7,881 nucleotides of DNA, taken from assembly GCA_039177895.1 (NCBI GenBank), contig JBCDFO010000222.1, positions 1 through 7,881 on the forward strand, written 5' to 3'. The translations under genes were made by a program, and so were the position numbers. Positions 6,538 through 7,881 of this stretch are shown in pieces (the stretch's first letter is position 1; every line of letters begins with the position of its first letter). Source of the DNA: JBCBEX01 sp039177895. GTDB taxonomy: Bacteria; Bacteroidota; Rhodothermia; Rhodothermales; Rubricoccaceae. The notes beneath the pieces were generated by a model. It saw only the letters and a list, made by a program, of their open reading frames with translations, did no database searches and was not told the origin of the DNA.

Positions 6538-7350
6538 TTACGAGCGGGGCTCGTCTGCCGAGGTGGGGCCGGGTGCCCCGCGCAGCCCTGCGCCGAGGAA
6601 CGCATCGGGCAGCAGCGCCGCCGCGGTGGTCTGCGTCGGGGGAGCCGCGCCTTGGTCGATCCAGAGCGGGGCCTCCAGCGCCAACTCGGCGATGACTTGG
6701 CGGCAAGCCCCACAGGGGGTCCCACCAGGTGCGTCAAGGCAGGTCACGGTGAGTGCCGCAGGCGTAAGGCCGTAGCTCACCGTCAGCACGAGCGCGGTAC
6801 GCTCGGCGCAGAGCCCGCGCGTCCAGTCGTCAAACTCGACGTTCACGCCCGGAACCATGACGCCTTCGTGTGTGGCTACGGCGCAGCCCACGGGGAAGCC
6901 CGAGTGCGGAACGCGCGCACGCTGCGCGGCGAGGCGAGCCAGGTCAATGGCCGCACCGAGCGTGCTGCGCTCAGGCTGTGGCCATGTGCTGTCAATGTCG
7001 AGCGCGTGGGTCAGGGGCGGACGCTCTGCACCGCTTACCGCAAGCGCGCCATCTCCAGTCGTCTGGATCGATTGGCCAAGGGCCTCTTCAGCGAGTGCGG
7101 TCTCAGAGAGCGTGAACGGGCGCGTAGAGATGAGAACCTGGATCTCGTGCAGGACACCGAGTGCCCGTGCCCCTGCGAGGGCCGCCGTGAGGGCCGGGAC
7201 GGTCAGCGGAAACGAGGCGTTTTCCACGCGGACGCCAGGGACCCAACGCCCATCGGCAAGCACGGCGATCGTTGCGACTGGAAGCCCGCTGTGAGGGACA
7301 TGCGCCCGTGCGAGGAGCGCCTTCAGGGGAGAGAGGGGAGACGTGGGCAT
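6538..7350 (-). CDS. cdd: Cytidine deaminase, two-domain, catalytic C-terminal half
   Basis: 270-aa pyrimidine-salvage enzyme predicted to hydrolyse cytidine and deoxycytidine to uridine and deoxyuridine plus ammonia. The C-terminal half (about residues 128-232) is a full deaminase domain: VPHSGFPVG (147-155), ribose-binding NVE (170-172), CAERTAL (181-187) with zinc ligand C181 and proton shuttle E183, and PCGACRQ (212-218) with ligands C213 and C216. Three Cys ligands match the tetrameric type (B. subtilis Cdd) rather than the Cys2His E. coli enzyme. The N-terminal half (about 8-75) has the same fold signature (VPHSGLPV, GVRVENASFPLTVPALTAAL), but CAE is replaced by PAL (52-54) and PCxxC is absent, so it is a degenerate copy. 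E. coli Cdd has the opposite order, catalytic first. The ATG at 7350 is set by a Shine-Dalgarno-like GGGAGG 5 nt upstream and by the domain boundary. Confidence 0.9.
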   Translation of the reverse strand: MPTSPLSPLKALLARAHVPHSGLPVATIAVLADGRWVPGVRVENASFPLTVPALTAALAGARALGVLHEIQVLISTRPFTLSETALAEEALGQSIQTTGDGALAVSGAERPPLTHALDIDSTWPQPERSTLGAAIDLARLAAQRARVPHSGFPVGCAVATHEGVMVPGVNVEFDDWTRGLCAERTALVLTVSYGLTPAALTVTCLDAPGGTPCGACRQVIAELALEAPLWIDQGAAPPTQTTAAALLPDAFLGAGLRGAPGPTSADEPRS

Positions 7351-7355
7351 GGCAG

Positions 7356-7361
7356 CCTCCC
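7356..7361 (-). promoter_or_regulatory. Ribosome binding site of cdd
   Basis: GGGAGG on the minus strand lies 5 nt before the ATG at 7350. It is the only clear Shine-Dalgarno sequence before a gene in this window. It supports the chosen start over a longer frame that begins at 7608 and overlaps the receiver gene. Confidence 0.55.
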
Positions 7362-7412
7362 TACCCGCACGGTCTGGTGTCAGATCCGGCAAGCTACCGC
7401 GAAGCGGCCTCG

Positions 7413-7881
7413 TTACAGGCTGTAGGTGCCTGAGAGGGCCGCTGGCCTCGGCGGCATATGCCGGGATGGCGAGGAGCGGGAAGACGAGCCTTCGCCCATC
7501 ACCGCCAGGAGCAGCGACGCCATCCGGTAAGGCTTCGTCACGACCACATCGAAGCCTGCTGCGGCGCACATCTCCAGCGTAGTCGGGGCGACGCGCCCGG
7601 TCACACATACCAGACGCGGCGGCTTGCCGCGCTCCACGAGCACGCTGGCGAGGTCGGTCCCACTCATCCCCGGCATCATCAGGTCGGCTACGACGATGTC
7701 GTAGGTGAGGCCAGCGGCGGTGGCCTGATCCATCAGGACGAGCGCCTCCTCGCCGCTAACGGCAACATCGACAGCGAAGCGTGAGAGTTGCAAAATGTGA
7801 CGAGCAAGATCGCGGTTCGTCTCATCATCATCCACGACGAGAACGCGCTTGCGAGGTGCTGGCGAAGAAGGGGGAGCAAGC
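7413..7881 (-). CDS. Response-regulator receiver domain, probably C-terminus of a hybrid sensor kinase (5' end outside window)
   Basis: Visible part is 155 aa. It opens with a Pro/Ser-rich linker (LAPPSSPAPRKR, 1-12) and then a receiver domain, RVLVVDDDE. The acidic pocket is D17-D18, the phosphoacceptor is D66 in VVADLMMPGMSG, the switch Thr is T94 in CVTGR and the conserved lysine is K116 in VTKPY. All key residues are present, so the domain should accept phosphate. A linker before the receiver and an open frame to the edge suggest a larger protein, most likely a hybrid histidine kinase, rather than a stand-alone regulator; the GTG at 7835 lies inside the first beta strand and is not a start. 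After about residue 128 there is a Ser/Pro-rich tail with no domain. The cdd gene begins 62 bp downstream on the same strand. Signal and output are unknown. Confidence 0.87.
   Translation of the reverse strand, partial: LAPPSSPAPRKRVLVVDDDETNRDLARHILQLSRFAVDVAVSGEEALVLMDQATAAGLTYDIVVADLMMPGMSGTDLASVLVERGKPPRLVCVTGRVAPTTLEMCAAAGFDVVVTKPYRMASLLLAVMGEGSSSRSSPSRHMPPRPAALSGTYSL

Noticed and set aside
7397..7407. CCGC-GAA-GCGG hairpin between the receiver gene and cdd
   Set aside because: A 4-bp stem without a T-run is too weak to call a terminator.
6463..7425. Plus-strand open frame of 320 codons
   Set aside because: It is antisense to cdd, which carries complete zinc-binding motifs.
7351..7608. 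N-terminal extension of cdd to 7608
   Set aside because: The extension would overlap the receiver gene out of frame, reads as Arg/Pro-rich sequence, and bypasses the Shine-Dalgarno-like GGGAGG next to the ATG at 7350.
1..7881. tRNA, rRNA, CRISPR array, insertion sequence or integrase
   Set aside because: No cloverleaf, repeat-spacer pattern, transposase or integrase motif or terminal inverted repeat was seen by eye on either strand.

Overview
The window is GC-rich DNA with tightly packed genes on both strands. It holds seven protein-coding genes, two of them cut by the window edges, and no RNA gene, insertion sequence or CRISPR array that I can see. Several signs suggest a high-GC member of the Bacteroidota/Rhodothermota side (a Rhodothermales-like bacterium): promoter-like boxes resemble the Bacteroidota consensus (TTG-N19-21-TAnnTTTG), most starts lack a Shine-Dalgarno sequence, and the three-TM vWA/GATase-like membrane protein is a type common in that group. 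The taxonomic call is an inference; no marker gene is present.

Layout, left to right. (1) 1-701, minus: class I fructose-bisphosphate aldolase (fbaB), cut before its catalytic lysine, with a well-matched TATATTTG promoter box at 752-759. (2) 809-1894, minus: FAD-dependent DAO-fold oxidoreductase. (3) About 100 bp of divergent promoter region. (4) 1993-2847 and 3120-3995, plus: two tandem paralogous predicted lipoproteins of a family I do not recognise. The 272-bp gap between them holds overlapping inverted repeats, a perfect 14-bp palindrome and a possible relic of an outer-membrane protein tail. (5) 3996-4266: convergent intergenic region with a GAAG-based heptad repeat and a hairpin. (6) 4267-6435, minus: vWA-domain membrane protein. 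(7) 6538-7350, minus: two-domain cytidine deaminase with a degenerate N-terminal half. (8) 7413-7881, minus: receiver domain, probably the C-terminal end of a hybrid sensor kinase starting outside the window.

Genes 6-8 run in one direction with gaps of 102 and 62 bp and could be co-transcribed, but their functions (signalling, pyrimidine salvage, envelope protein) do not form an evident pathway. fbaB has its own promoter-like signal. I see no defence island, biosynthetic cluster or clearly new multi-gene system. The points most worth a second look are the inverted-domain cytidine deaminase, the lipoprotein pair with its conserved cysteines, and the palindrome upstream of the second lipoprotein.
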